Shown here: one piece after another, positions 8,785 to 16,906 of the stretch
Position numbering within the stretch: position 1 is the first letter of the stretch
Layout of the letters: every line of letters starts with the position of its first letter
From: Bacteroides ovatus
GTDB taxonomy: Bacteria; Bacteroidota; Bacteroidia; Bacteroidales; Bacteroidaceae
NCBI RefSeq assembly: GCF_001314995.1
Contig: NZ_CP012938.1
Location: 4,092,001-4,156,000, forward strand
DNA: 64,000 nucleotides
Reading direction: 5' to 3'
The notes under the pieces: model-generated
The model's input: the letters and a program-made list of their open reading frames with translations, nothing else
Told to the model about the DNA's origin: nothing
Database searches by the model: none
Translations under genes and position numbers: made by a program

Positions 8785-10716
8785 ATGAAAACGATTCTTT
8801 TTAAAACAATCATCATAGCTTTCTTTGTAGGAACAGCCGTTAGTTGTTCCGATGAAGATGAGAACAGATTCCGTCCGGGATCTACCCATGAGAAACCGAA
8901 TCCCACGGAGCCGGAGGGCGGACTGGATTATTCCAAACTGACTGCGGACAATCATCCCCGCCTGTTGATGAACGCCGAGGCCTTCACTGCGTTGAAAGCC
9001 AAAGTGGATGCCAATTCGAGTGCCAATCTGACCTTGCTCCATAATACCATTATGGGAGTGTGCAACAGCAAAGGGATGAACGCCACGGCACTGACTTATA
9101 AATTGGATGCCAGCAACAAACGTATTCTCGATGTATCCCGCGATGCGTTACTGCGTATTTTCACCTGTGCTTATGCCTACCGGATGACCGGCGATACCAA
9201 ATACCTGACTAAAGCGGAAACGGATATGAACGCTGTCTGCAACTTTCCCGACTGGAATTCGAAACGTCACTTTCTCGATGTGGGCGAAATGGCTACGGCT
9301 GTTGCGTTCGGCTACGACTGGCTCTACAACGAACTAAGTGCAGCCACCCGTACGAAAGCGGCCAACGCACTGTTGAAGTTTGCCTTCCAACAGGCGCAGA
9401 ACAAGAACTGGAACCTCAACTTCTACGAAGCCACCAACAACTGGAACCAGGTTTGTAATGGCGGACTGGTCTGTGCGGCACTGGCTTCTTATGAAAACAA
9501 TCCTTCCGAAGCAAAGGACATGATTGAAAAGGCATTGGAATCCAACAAACCTGCATTGGAAGTGATGTATTCTCCCGACGGCAACTATCCGGAGGGCAGC
9601 GGTTACTGGTGTTACGGCACGCTCTATCAGGTATTGATGCTTGCCGCCCTCAACAGTACGCTCGGTACGGATAACGGGCTTTCCGATACACCGGGATTCT
9701 CCAAGACGGCAGAATATATGCTGTATATGACAGGCTTGAACAGCAAGTTCTTTAATTATTCCGACTGTGCTCCCTCCTCTACTGCGGCATTGGCTTCGTG
9801 GTGGTTTGCCGATAAATACAGTAATCCGTCCTTATTATATAATGAGCTGAAAATGCTGAAGAACGGCGAATACGCTTCTTGTGCCGAAAACCGCCTGTTG
9901 CCGATGATTATGGCGTTTGCCAATAATCTGAATCTGGACGCAATCTCCGCTCCTTCCAATAAACTATGGAGTGGAAAAGGGGAAACGCCCGTGGTGATGG
10001 TACATACCGACTGGACATACACCGATACGGACAAATACCTCGGAATCAAAGGCGGCAAGGCAGGTTCGAGCCACGGACACATGGATGCCGGTTCATTTGT
10101 ATACGATGCGTATGGAGTGCGTTGGTCGATGGATTTCGGTCTGCAAAGTTATACAACGCTCGAGTCGGTATTAGCCGGCTTAGGCGGTAATCTTTGGGAT
10201 ATGGGACAGAACTCGATGCGTTGGGATGTATTTCGTTTGAATAACTTGAATCATAGCACGATTTCAATCAATGACGCCCGTCACCGGGTAAATGGGGCGG
10301 CTACGCTGACTACTACTATCAATACCGCTACGGAATTGGGAGCCACTTTCGATCTGACAGAAGTAGTGTCCGATCAGGCTGCGTCCGCTACCCGTACCGT
10401 GAAAATCGTGAACGATAAAGATTTAGTGGTCATGGATGAGATCAAGGCAAGAACGGATAAATCCGCCAAAGTGCGTTGGTGCATGGTGACGCCTGCCGTT
10501 CCGACGGTGGAAAGTAACCGCATCGTACTAACGAACGGAAGCAAAGTGATGTATCTCACAGCCAGCGGAAGCGTGAAGCCTACCTACAAGCAATGGAGTA
10601 CCACCAGTGAGAACTTTTATGACCAGGCTAATCCGGGCACCTATATGGTCGGCTTTGAAGCAACGGTCACCGCCAATCAGACCGCCACATTTACCACAAC
10701 CCTGTCCCCTAAATAA
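8785..10716 (+). CDS. Heparinase II/III-like polysaccharide lyase, second of two (PUL1)
   Basis: 643 aa lipoprotein (lipobox around TAVSC), with a charged, Pro-rich linker after the Cys, which fits surface or periplasmic tethering. It is a paralogue of the upstream gene, sharing FTCAYAYRMTGDTKYL, HFLDVGEMATAVAFGYDWLY, NNWNQVCNGG, PDGNYPEGSGYWCYGTLYQV, GTDNGLSDTPGF and the signature SSHGHMDAGSF (His430, His432, Asp434), followed by NLNHSTI where the first lyase has IAHNTL. The His-Asn of the first copy is His-Ser here, which may change specificity. The two lyases may act on different linkages or chain lengths, one surface endo-acting and one periplasmic exo-acting; that split is inference. It lies 24 bp after the first lyase and 14 bp before the GH88 gene. 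Confidence 0.88.
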   Translation: MKTILFKTIIIAFFVGTAVSCSDEDENRFRPGSTHEKPNPTEPEGGLDYSKLTADNHPRLLMNAEAFTALKAKVDANSSANLTLLHNTIMGVCNSKGMNATALTYKLDASNKRILDVSRDALLRIFTCAYAYRMTGDTKYLTKAETDMNAVCNFPDWNSKRHFLDVGEMATAVAFGYDWLYNELSAATRTKAANALLKFAFQQAQNKNWNLNFYEATNNWNQVCNGGLVCAALASYENNPSEAKDMIEKALESNKPALEVMYSPDGNYPEGSGYWCYGTLYQVLMLAALNSTLGTDNGLSDTPGFSKTAEYMLYMTGLNSKFFNYSDCAPSSTAALASWWFADKYSNPSLLYNELKMLKNGEYASCAENRLLPMIMAFANNLNLDAISAPSNKLWSGKGETPVVMVHTDWTYTDTDKYLGIKGGKAGSSHGHMDAGSFVYDAYGVRWSMDFGLQSYTTLESVLAGLGGNLWDMGQNSMRWDVFRLNNLNHSTISINDARHRVNGAATLTTTINTATELGATFDLTEVVSDQAASATRTVKIVNDKDLVVMDEIKARTDKSAKVRWCMVTPAVPTVESNRIVLTNGSKVMYLTASGSVKPTYKQWSTTSENFYDQANPGTYMVGFEATVTANQTATFTTTLSPK

Positions 10717-10730
10717 AAAGAATCGAACGT

Positions 10731-11912
10731 ATGAGAATCCTATTAATATCTATACTCGGACTTTTGACATTGGCCTCCTGCACGAAGCAGGAGCCGATGG
10801 AGGAGTTGATTGACCGTGTATTTACCGTTGCGGAGCAACAATACACGGCTATGGACACCCACCTGACAGAAAAGACACTTCCCCGCACGCTCTCTGCCGA
10901 CGGTGAGTTTGTTCCCTCGAATATCTATTGGTGGTGCAGCGGCTTCTATCCCGGTTCCCTTTGGTATATCTACGAATATACCCGGAAGGACGCAGTGAAA
11001 ACACTGGCCGAGAAGAACACGCTGAAACTCGACTCTATACAATACGTGACCAGAGATCATGATGTCGGTTTCCAGTTGAATTGCAGTTACGGCAATGCTT
11101 TCCGGTTGACAGGTAATGAGGCTTATAAACAAGTGCTCTATCAGGGTGCCAAATCCTTGTCAACCCGCTTCAATCCTGCTACCGGTGTGATCCGTAGCTG
11201 GGACTTTGTACGCAAAGGCTGCGACTGGAAGTTTCCGGTGATTATTGACAATATGATGAACCTTGAACTGCTGTTGTCCATGTCGAAAGCCTACGCCGAC
11301 GACTCTTTGCAGAACATTGCCTGTACGCATGCCAATACCACTATCCAGCATCACTTCCGGGATGATTATTCCACGTATCATCTGGTGGATTATGACCCTG
11401 AAACGGGTGCGGTGCGCGGCAAGCAAACAGTGCAGGGCTTCTCGGACGATTCCTCCTGGAGTCGCGGACAGGCATGGGCCTTGTATAGCTATACGATGAT
11501 GTTCCGCCTGACGGGGTATCAGAATTATCTGTTGCAAGCCGGGCATATCGCCGATATGCTGCTCCGCCGTCTACCTGCCGACGGTATTCCTTACTGGGAT
11601 TTCGACGCTCCGGTAGAAGAACAGACCTATCGGGATGCTTCCGCTGCGGCTATCATGGCCTCCGCCTTTATCGAACTAAGCCGTTATATCCCCGGCACGG
11701 AAGCCAAGGAATCTTATCTTGCCATGGCAGAAAAGCAACTCCGTACGCTTGCCTCGAAAGAGTATCTGGCAGAACCGGGTACGAACGAATGTTTCATCCT
11801 GAAGCACAGCGTGGGTGCACTTCCTGATAAAAGCGAAGTAGATGTCCCCCTGACGTATGCCGATTATTACTTTTTAGAAGCATTGCTGCGGTATAAGAAT
11901 TTACAAAAATAA
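10731..11912 (+). CDS. GH88 unsaturated glucuronyl/galacturonyl hydrolase
   Basis: 393 aa with lipoprotein signal (LTLASC). It has the (alpha/alpha)6 fold of GH88: WWCSGFYPGSLWYIYEYT, then RDHDVGFQLNCSYGN with candidate catalytic Asp111, then IIDNMMNLELLL with the second candidate Asp173. Later blocks are DDSSWSRGQAWALYSYTMMFR, PYWDFDAP, DASAAAIMASAFIELS and PLTYADYYFLEALLR. Family members hydrate the 4,5-double bond left by lyases, releasing the unsaturated uronic acid. This is the strongest clue that the two upstream heparinase-like proteins are active lyases and that the PUL1 substrate contains uronic acid. It is predicted periplasmic or membrane-anchored. Confidence 0.92.
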   Translation: MRILLISILGLLTLASCTKQEPMEELIDRVFTVAEQQYTAMDTHLTEKTLPRTLSADGEFVPSNIYWWCSGFYPGSLWYIYEYTRKDAVKTLAEKNTLKLDSIQYVTRDHDVGFQLNCSYGNAFRLTGNEAYKQVLYQGAKSLSTRFNPATGVIRSWDFVRKGCDWKFPVIIDNMMNLELLLSMSKAYADDSLQNIACTHANTTIQHHFRDDYSTYHLVDYDPETGAVRGKQTVQGFSDDSSWSRGQAWALYSYTMMFRLTGYQNYLLQAGHIADMLLRRLPADGIPYWDFDAPVEEQTYRDASAAAIMASAFIELSRYIPGTEAKESYLAMAEKQLRTLASKEYLAEPGTNECFILKHSVGALPDKSEVDVPLTYADYYFLEALLRYKNLQK

Positions 11913-11924
11913 GACTAATACAAT

Positions 11925-12398
11925 ATGATTATGAAGAACTTACATATAAATATGGCATTTATCTTCGTACTACTGCTGATAACTGCCTCCTGTTCGGACA
12001 AGGATGATTCGGCTCCACGTGTCATCCCCACCATGAACCTAACAGTTTCGGAGATTGCAGACAATACGGCTCTGATTACTTCCGAGCAGCAAACAGGTAC
12101 TACGTTCGGAGCAAAAGTCATTGAATTCTATCCGGTGGCGGACATCGGTTTTGACTATAACATTGAAGTGAAGCTGGTGAAATTCGTAGAAGAGAACGGA
12201 GAACCCGTATCTCTGCCCTATACGCGCAAAATCACCGAAGGATTGCGTCCGGGAGTGAATTACATCAGTGCGATCATCGCCTATAATGCCGAAGGACGTG
12301 CCGTGTGTTCCGCTTTCCAGACCTGGAAAGCTTCAGGAACGGAAGGAGCATGGAGTGACGGCGGTTCTGCCGGTGATCTGGAAGAGAATGAATGGTAA
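11925..12398 (+). CDS. Small lipoprotein, possible fibronectin-III-like fold
   Basis: 157 aa (or 155 from an ATG two codons later). Clear lipobox (LLLITASC), then a single beta-rich domain of about 120 residues. Its pattern (TMNLTVSEIADNTALITS, IEVKLVKFVEENGEPV, GLRPGVNYISAIIAYNAEGR) resembles an Fn3-type strand order. The acidic C-terminus ends LEENEW. It follows the GH88 gene by 12 bp and probably belongs to the same transcript. In PULs this position often holds SusE/F-like surface glycan-binding proteins, but no binding residues can be assigned, so the role is inference. Confidence 0.7.
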   Translation: MIMKNLHINMAFIFVLLLITASCSDKDDSAPRVIPTMNLTVSEIADNTALITSEQQTGTTFGAKVIEFYPVADIGFDYNIEVKLVKFVEENGEPVSLPYTRKITEGLRPGVNYISAIIAYNAEGRAVCSAFQTWKASGTEGAWSDGGSAGDLEENEW

Positions 12399-12427
12399 AA
12401 ATGGTGTAACTCAAAAGAATGAATGGT

Positions 12428-14467
12428 ATGAAAAATAGATTATTTGCAATAGGTGCAATGATTCTCATGATGACAAGTTGCACGCAGGACGAACTTATTT
12501 CGTCCGATAAGGGCAAAGAACCGGCAACGGCAGGTTCATGTCTGACGTTGGTTGGACTCTCGTCTCCGCAGACGCGTGTTTCTATCGGTGACAAAACAGG
12601 GGACGTTTATCCGGTGCTCTGGAGCGAAGGGGATGCCTTGGGCGTTTTCTCCCGTACGGCAGGGACCGATATCAATAATGTGCAGTCTTTATTGAGTGAT
12701 GAGTCGATCGGACAAAACTCCGGTGTCTTTACTTCGGACGACGTGAAGATGGCGGAAGAAGGAGCTACGGAACTTCTTATTTACTATCCTTACCGGGCAA
12801 GTACGGAACTAGCCGAAAATGGCAACAAGATAACTTCTACCCTGTCCGTTGAGCAGGAACAAAGCCGTCCCGGCGATAGCCGTCATATTGGAAAGTATGG
12901 TTTTGCGTTTGCCAAGGCTACGGTCAGCGGTCCGGATATGCTTGCTAAGTTTACGTTGAACCATGCGATGGCGTATGTGAAGTTCAGTATCTCGTCCCAG
13001 GAGCTTTCTACATACAAGCTCAAGAGTGTTTCTTTATATGACAAGGAGACAAAGACTCCTCTTTCCGGTGTATTCACAGCAGATTTGGATACGGACGAAC
13101 TGACCTACGGTACGGATGTGAAACCGTATGCTACTGTTTCACTGACTACTCCCGAAATGCTCGCTTTCGCACAGGATATATACCTGACTACGTATCCTGC
13201 TGATTTGAGCGGCAAAGAAGTGTACATTGTCATCACTCTGGAGAATGACCAACAGACTATTACAATTCCTATTCTCAAAGAAGGAAAGCAACTGAAAGCC
13301 AATGCTGTCAATACGATTGCTATCAACAACCTGAAACTTTCGGATAATTCCTGCGAATGGTACGAGCCGGTAGAGACACGTCTGCTGGCTGGAGGATGGG
13401 CTTATGGCGAGTCCAACTGTCTGTTGACGAATATTTCTACCAGTGGCGTGAGCAATACGATGAGTGTGAAAGCACGTGGTAACTTTATGGAAGTGGAAGA
13501 ACCCAAGTATGCCAAAACTATTCTGGGTTGCGATTTGAACGTTAATCATAAGATGATTGCCGTGAATGGCTCTACTACGGACATCTCTCCTATTGGCAGT
13601 GATTACAATATTACGATCAACACCTATAAAGTAAGTGGAGGCTATGACGGCGGTTGCGGTCAGGTGGCTATCTATGGAGCGGATCAGACTACCGTCATCT
13701 GGAGTTTTATTATCTGGATGACCCCTACTCCGGCAGAACACCCTTATGGTAATACGGGATATGTAGTGTTGGATCGTAATCTGGGTACTTATATGACGTG
13801 CGAAGGAGACAACTGGAAGCAAAACGGTGTTTACTTCCAATGGGGACGTCCTACGCCGGTCGGCTGGTCGGGAACCGTGGGTACTAATATACCTACCGAA
13901 GCCACCAACGTCCGCTTCTCTATAGAAAATCCCCGCGCGTTGCTTTATACCAATAATGTGGAGAATACAAAATCCGACTGGTATCTGGGCGCATGGACCG
14001 GTGCACGTACCGATCGTAAAGATGACTTCTGGGGTAACCCGAACGAATCGAGCACTTATCTCAATCCTTCTGACGGTCATAAATCTATTTATGATCCTTG
14101 TCCGAAAGGTTACCGGGTTGTATCTCCCCGCGTATTGGATGAGATAGAACAGAAAGGTGAATTTGTGAAACAGAGCGCAACTGCGGTATTTAAATATTGC
14201 TATGACGGTACGAACTATGCTTATTGGCCGTTGGCAGGTTGTAAGTGGGGTTCCAACGGCGGTAATAATGGCAACAATACAGGATTGGATACCGCTAAGG
14301 GTGCCGCTTGCTATTGGTCTAACTCATCGGCAAGCAGTTATGGAAATGACAAGGATCAGGGAGCTACTTCTCTGTATTATAAAGTTTCCGATAAGACTTG
14401 GACACATTCCTCCGGTCGTTCCCATGCGTTCTCCGTGCGTTGTATGAAGGATGCCGAGAATCGTTGA
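12428..14467 (+). CDS. Fimbrillin-family lipoprotein with C-terminal FISUMP-like domain (PUL1)
   Basis: About 679 aa. I prefer the ATG at 12428 (MKNRLFAIGAMILMMTSC, a good lipoprotein signal) over the in-frame ATG at 12419. The N-terminal half has the fimbrillin/Mfa-like pattern: QTRVSIGDKTGDVYPVLWSE, GDALGVFSRTAG, LLIYYPYRAS, FTLNHAMAYVKFSISS. The second half (VLDRNLGTYMT, GVYFQWGRPTPVGW, IYDPCPKGYRVVSPRVLDE, and a C-terminal VRCMKDA) matches the paralogous domain seen in Fibrobacter and Bacteroides surface proteins. Being last in the PUL1 transcript, it may act as a surface glycan-binding protein rather than a pilus subunit, but no assay-level evidence is visible. A strong terminator follows. 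Confidence 0.82.
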   Translation: MKNRLFAIGAMILMMTSCTQDELISSDKGKEPATAGSCLTLVGLSSPQTRVSIGDKTGDVYPVLWSEGDALGVFSRTAGTDINNVQSLLSDESIGQNSGVFTSDDVKMAEEGATELLIYYPYRASTELAENGNKITSTLSVEQEQSRPGDSRHIGKYGFAFAKATVSGPDMLAKFTLNHAMAYVKFSISSQELSTYKLKSVSLYDKETKTPLSGVFTADLDTDELTYGTDVKPYATVSLTTPEMLAFAQDIYLTTYPADLSGKEVYIVITLENDQQTITIPILKEGKQLKANAVNTIAINNLKLSDNSCEWYEPVETRLLAGGWAYGESNCLLTNISTSGVSNTMSVKARGNFMEVEEPKYAKTILGCDLNVNHKMIAVNGSTTDISPIGSDYNITINTYKVSGGYDGGCGQVAIYGADQTTVIWSFIIWMTPTPAEHPYGNTGYVVLDRNLGTYMTCEGDNWKQNGVYFQWGRPTPVGWSGTVGTNIPTEATNVRFSIENPRALLYTNNVENTKSDWYLGAWTGARTDRKDDFWGNPNESSTYLNPSDGHKSIYDPCPKGYRVVSPRVLDEIEQKGEFVKQSATAVFKYCYDGTNYAYWPLAGCKWGSNGGNNGNNTGLDTAKGAACYWSNSSASSYGNDKDQGATSLYYKVSDKTWTHSSGRSHAFSVRCMKDAENR

Positions 14468-14508
14468 TTCTCTTCGTTGATTCTCTTCATTGAGAATATG
14501 AAATAGAA

Positions 14509-14571
14509 TTCCCCGCTATATGAAAGTTTCTGCCTGTCTCCGGATACAAGGAACTTTCATATAACGGGGAA
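14509..14571 (+). terminator. Terminator after PUL1
   Basis: 20-nt arms (14509-14528 and 14552-14571) pair with a single G-U type mismatch around a 23-nt loop. A T-rich tract (TGTTTTTAAG) follows 7 nt later. It lies 42 bp after the fimbrillin-like gene and ends the PUL1 transcript. Confidence 0.8.
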
Positions 14572-14714
14572 TCTGTTCTGTTTTTAAGATATTCACGAAA
14601 AAAGGAAAGAAAGAAAAGAGCCAAACAGAAAATAAACTGCATGAACAATTGCAAGAATATACATTATATCTCTCTATTTTGTATTTATTTCCTTGAAATA
14701 TGCACGATATGGTG

Positions 14715-14802
14715 TAATTAAACGCTCTGTTTGCCGTAATCAAACCCTCTGTTTGGTTTAAACAAACCGTCCGTTTGCTATAATCAAACCTTTCGTTTCT
14801 TT
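14715..14802. repeat. Four-copy 22-bp tandem repeat array D with internal dyads
   Basis: Four head-to-tail units start at 14715, 14737, 14759 and 14781. Each carries (C/T)AAAC-N5-GTTT(G/C), so every unit is itself a small palindrome, framed by TAAT/TAAA. The sequence is unrelated to arrays A-C, but the period is the same, two helical turns. It lies in a gene-free stretch between the PUL1 terminator and the hip operon. A protein-binding cluster is the simplest reading. Confidence 0.75.
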
Positions 14803-15135
14803 TAAAGGAAGCTAAACTTGGTTTTTGAAGAGGATGTATTGAGCTACTTTGTCTTTTTCTACTGTTGATTTATAAATAGCAATCTGATGCATCTCTTGTG
14901 AAATGATAGCTGTTTGTGTTTTTGAATGGCTACTTTTATTGCAACTTGTTTGCTAATAGTACCTATCTGGTGTTATTTGCGAAATCTGTAACTCTAAATG
15001 GAGGGCGTTTTTCATGAAGTGCAAGGAAACGGCTCGAATGATGAAGAGCAGGACAGATAAAATATACAATTCTTCATGTTGGCACTTTTTTCAGCGATCA
15101 ATGTCTTTTCTCTATAAGTATGTATCTCTCTTAAA
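14803..15135. other. Gene-free stretch, nothing recognised
   Basis: No plausible coding frame, RNA gene or repeat was seen here. The sequence is AT-rich, lies between array D and the first hip operator, and contains only short antisense-like open frames without a start context. Confidence 0.5.
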
Positions 15136-15273
15136 TCACCATATATGGTGAAAAGCATGATAGTATGCTTTTATACTATGCTATTTATGCGTAAATTCAC
15201 TGTATATGGTGAATTAGCTTGTTTTTCTACTAAAAAGATTCTATCTTTGTGAGAAAGTCACTATATATGGTGA
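15136..15273. promoter_or_regulatory. Three palindromic operators of the hip operon, 61 bp apart
   Basis: The 16-bp palindrome TCACCATATATGGTGA is perfect at 15136-15151. It recurs with one change at 15197-15212 (TCACTGTATATGGTGA, two changed positions) and 15258-15273 (TCACTATATATGGTGA). Start-to-start distances are exactly 61 and 61 bp. The third copy ends 3 bp before the hipB-like ATG, and the second lies just upstream of the -33 region. These are very probably autoregulatory sites for the HTH protein, as known for HipB. Confidence 0.85.
15219..15249 (+). promoter_or_regulatory. Promoter of the hip operon
   Basis: TTG at 15219-15221 and a perfect Bacteroides -7 box TATCTTTG at 15242-15249 are separated by 20 bp. 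Transcription would start near 15256, leaving a leader of about 20 nt that is essentially operator 3. Repressor bound there would block elongation, and repressor bound at operator 2 sits against the -33 element. Confidence 0.65.
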
Positions 15274-15276
15274 ATT

Positions 15277-15471
15277 ATGGATTTAATAGAGATAGGAAAA
15301 CATATTCGCGAAAGGCGTAAAGAGTTGGGCTTGGATCAGGCTACGTTGGCAACTCTTGCAGGAATAGGGATTAACGCTTTGGTCCGCTTGGAACGTGGAA
15401 GTGGTAATCCCCGCTTCGATGTCCTTTTTAATGTCCTGAAAACTTTAGGACTTAGTATTCATATTCAATAA
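15277..15471 (+). CDS. hipB: HipB-like HTH antitoxin/repressor
   Basis: 64 aa, almost nothing but a HTH_3/XRE domain: IGKHIRERRKELGLDQATLA, then GIGINALVRLERGSGNPRFD, then VLFNVLKTLGLSIHIQ. The RLERGSGNPRFDVLFNVLKTLGL segment is typical of the HipB family. It binds DNA as a dimer and should recognise the three palindromes upstream. It lies 11 bp before the HipS-like gene. It is shorter than E. coli HipB (88 aa), lacking a C-terminal tail. Confidence 0.85.
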   Translation: MDLIEIGKHIRERRKELGLDQATLATLAGIGINALVRLERGSGNPRFDVLFNVLKTLGLSIHIQ

Positions 15472-15482
15472 TAGACACGCAT

Positions 15483-15806
15483 ATGAGTCGATCTGCCAAA
15501 GTCTATATAAAAGGTATTTATGCCGGTCTGTTAACAGAAATAGATCGTGAACACTATTCATTCTGTTATGATACGGACTATTATAATAATCCACAACTCC
15601 CAGCTGTCTCACTGACCATGCCCAAGACACAGCAGGAATATACCTCTTCCTATCTTTTCCCTGTCTTTTTTAATATGACATCTGAAGGGGATAATCGTAT
15701 TATTCAAGCTAGAAACCTGCATATTGATGAAGAGGATGATTTTGGTATTCTTCTGGCTACTGCCCATACAGATACAATCGGAGCAATAACAGTTAAAAGA
15801 ATATGA
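15483..15806 (+). CDS. hipS: HipS-like protein (stand-alone HipA N-subdomain 1)
   Basis: 107 aa matching only the N-terminal 'couple' subdomain of HipA: VYIKGIYAGLLTEIDREHYS, FCYDTDYYNNPQLPAVSLTM, then YTSSYLFPVFFNMTSEGDNR. In ordinary HipA this is fused to the kinase. Here it is a separate gene overlapping the kinase gene by 4 bp (ATGA). In the E. coli HipBST system the equivalent HipS, not HipB, neutralises the kinase; that role is inferred here from the shared gene order. Confidence 0.82.
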   Translation: MSRSAKVYIKGIYAGLLTEIDREHYSFCYDTDYYNNPQLPAVSLTMPKTQQEYTSSYLFPVFFNMTSEGDNRIIQARNLHIDEEDDFGILLATAHTDTIGAITVKRI

Positions 15807-16819
15807 TAATGGAAACAGATACTCATATTTGTCCCTCACTTTTACGGGAGACTGGCGGAGAAAGCGGATACTCACCCAAAGCCTTGAAACTGCTTTTTGA
15901 CGGAGAAAATATATCTTGTGAATTGCCTTATAAGCATTTTGATGATAATGTCGGCATTGATATCTTCAATAACAATAGCAAACGCATATCTGTTTCAGGA
16001 GTCCAGATTAAGTATTCTTTAGTTGCCGATGACGGGATATTGCGATTAACCAAAGAGGGAGAACAGGGCGAATTCATATTAAAGCCTGTCCCTAATAATC
16101 TTCGTAACAAGGAGTTTTGCCCTGCCAACGAACATTTGACAATGCAGATAGCTGCGCAAGTATATGGGATTCCGACAGCTCCTAATGGATTATGCTTTTT
16201 TCAGGACGGAACCCCTGCTTATTTTGTACGACGTTTTGATTTGTCGGGGAAAGGAAAGTTGCAAAAGGAGGATTTTGCTTCTTTAGCCGGGCTTACCAGG
16301 AAAAATGGAGGTTCCGATTATAAATATGATAATCTGGCTTATGAAGAGTTCGCAGGAATTATAGATAAATACAGTTCTGTGCCACAAGTAGATAAACTAC
16401 GTTTCTTTGAACTTGTTTTATTCAATTTTGTCTATTCTAACGGCGACGCTCATTTAAAGAACTTTTCTTTATTGGAAGAGAAAAAAGGAAGATTCCGCCT
16501 ATCTCCTGCATACGATTTATTGAATACTCATCTCCATATAAACGATGGTATCTTTGCCATGAGCAAAGGTCTGTTTGTTAATCCTGAATCGGATTATTTC
16601 GGTGCTGCATCGGCGGTTACAGGAAAAACATTCTATTATTTTGGTTTGAAAATAGGCCTACCCGAACGTTTGGTAAACTCTTGTCTGGAGAAATATACTA
16701 AGGTATATGAATTAACAGATAAACTGATTGAACATTCTTTCCTTTCTAAAGAACTGAAACAGCAATATAGACTTATGTATAAGTCAAGAATCGGGAGTTA
16801 TCTTAGTGTTATTGAGTAA
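15803..16819 (+). CDS. hipT: HipT-like Ser/Thr kinase toxin (HipA C-terminal core)
   Basis: 338 aa (336 if the in-frame ATG at 15809 is used). It lacks the HipA N-subdomain, which is the preceding gene. The glycine-rich loop is KRISVSGVQIKYSL, with Ser63 and Ser65 (Ser-Val-Ser) where HipA autophosphorylates Ser150 and HipT has an SIS motif. Kinase motifs follow: YFVRRFD (141-146), the catalytic loop NGDAHLKN (213-220, Asp215, Asn220) and the Mg-binding SPAYD (234-238). Known HipA and HipT kinases phosphorylate aminoacyl-tRNA synthetases and arrest growth; the target here is unknown. All catalytic residues look intact, so an active toxin is expected. Confidence 0.85.
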   Translation: MIMETDTHICPSLLRETGGESGYSPKALKLLFDGENISCELPYKHFDDNVGIDIFNNNSKRISVSGVQIKYSLVADDGILRLTKEGEQGEFILKPVPNNLRNKEFCPANEHLTMQIAAQVYGIPTAPNGLCFFQDGTPAYFVRRFDLSGKGKLQKEDFASLAGLTRKNGGSDYKYDNLAYEEFAGIIDKYSSVPQVDKLRFFELVLFNFVYSNGDAHLKNFSLLEEKKGRFRLSPAYDLLNTHLHINDGIFAMSKGLFVNPESDYFGAASAVTGKTFYYFGLKIGLPERLVNSCLEKYTKVYELTDKLIEHSFLSKELKQQYRLMYKSRIGSYLSVIE

Positions 16820-16839
16820 TAATGTGCACATTATTACTC
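16814..16839. terminator. Bidirectional terminator after hipT
   Basis: A perfect 26-nt palindrome centred on GTGCAC overlaps the hipT stop codon. It is followed on the plus strand by ATTTTTTATAG. The AraC-type gene ends convergently at 16907 and could use a related signal. Confidence 0.85.
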
Positions 16840-16906
16840 ATTTTTTATAGTAAGATGAGCAAGACTCCCAAAAAGATTTTTCTAACATAAGAATCTGTTC
16901 TTTTTG

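Noticed and set aside
14715..14802. Plasmid-type iterons of a replication origin
   Set aside because: Geometry fits, but no Rep gene, AT-rich unwinding element or DnaA box was seen nearby; kept as an unexplained repeat.
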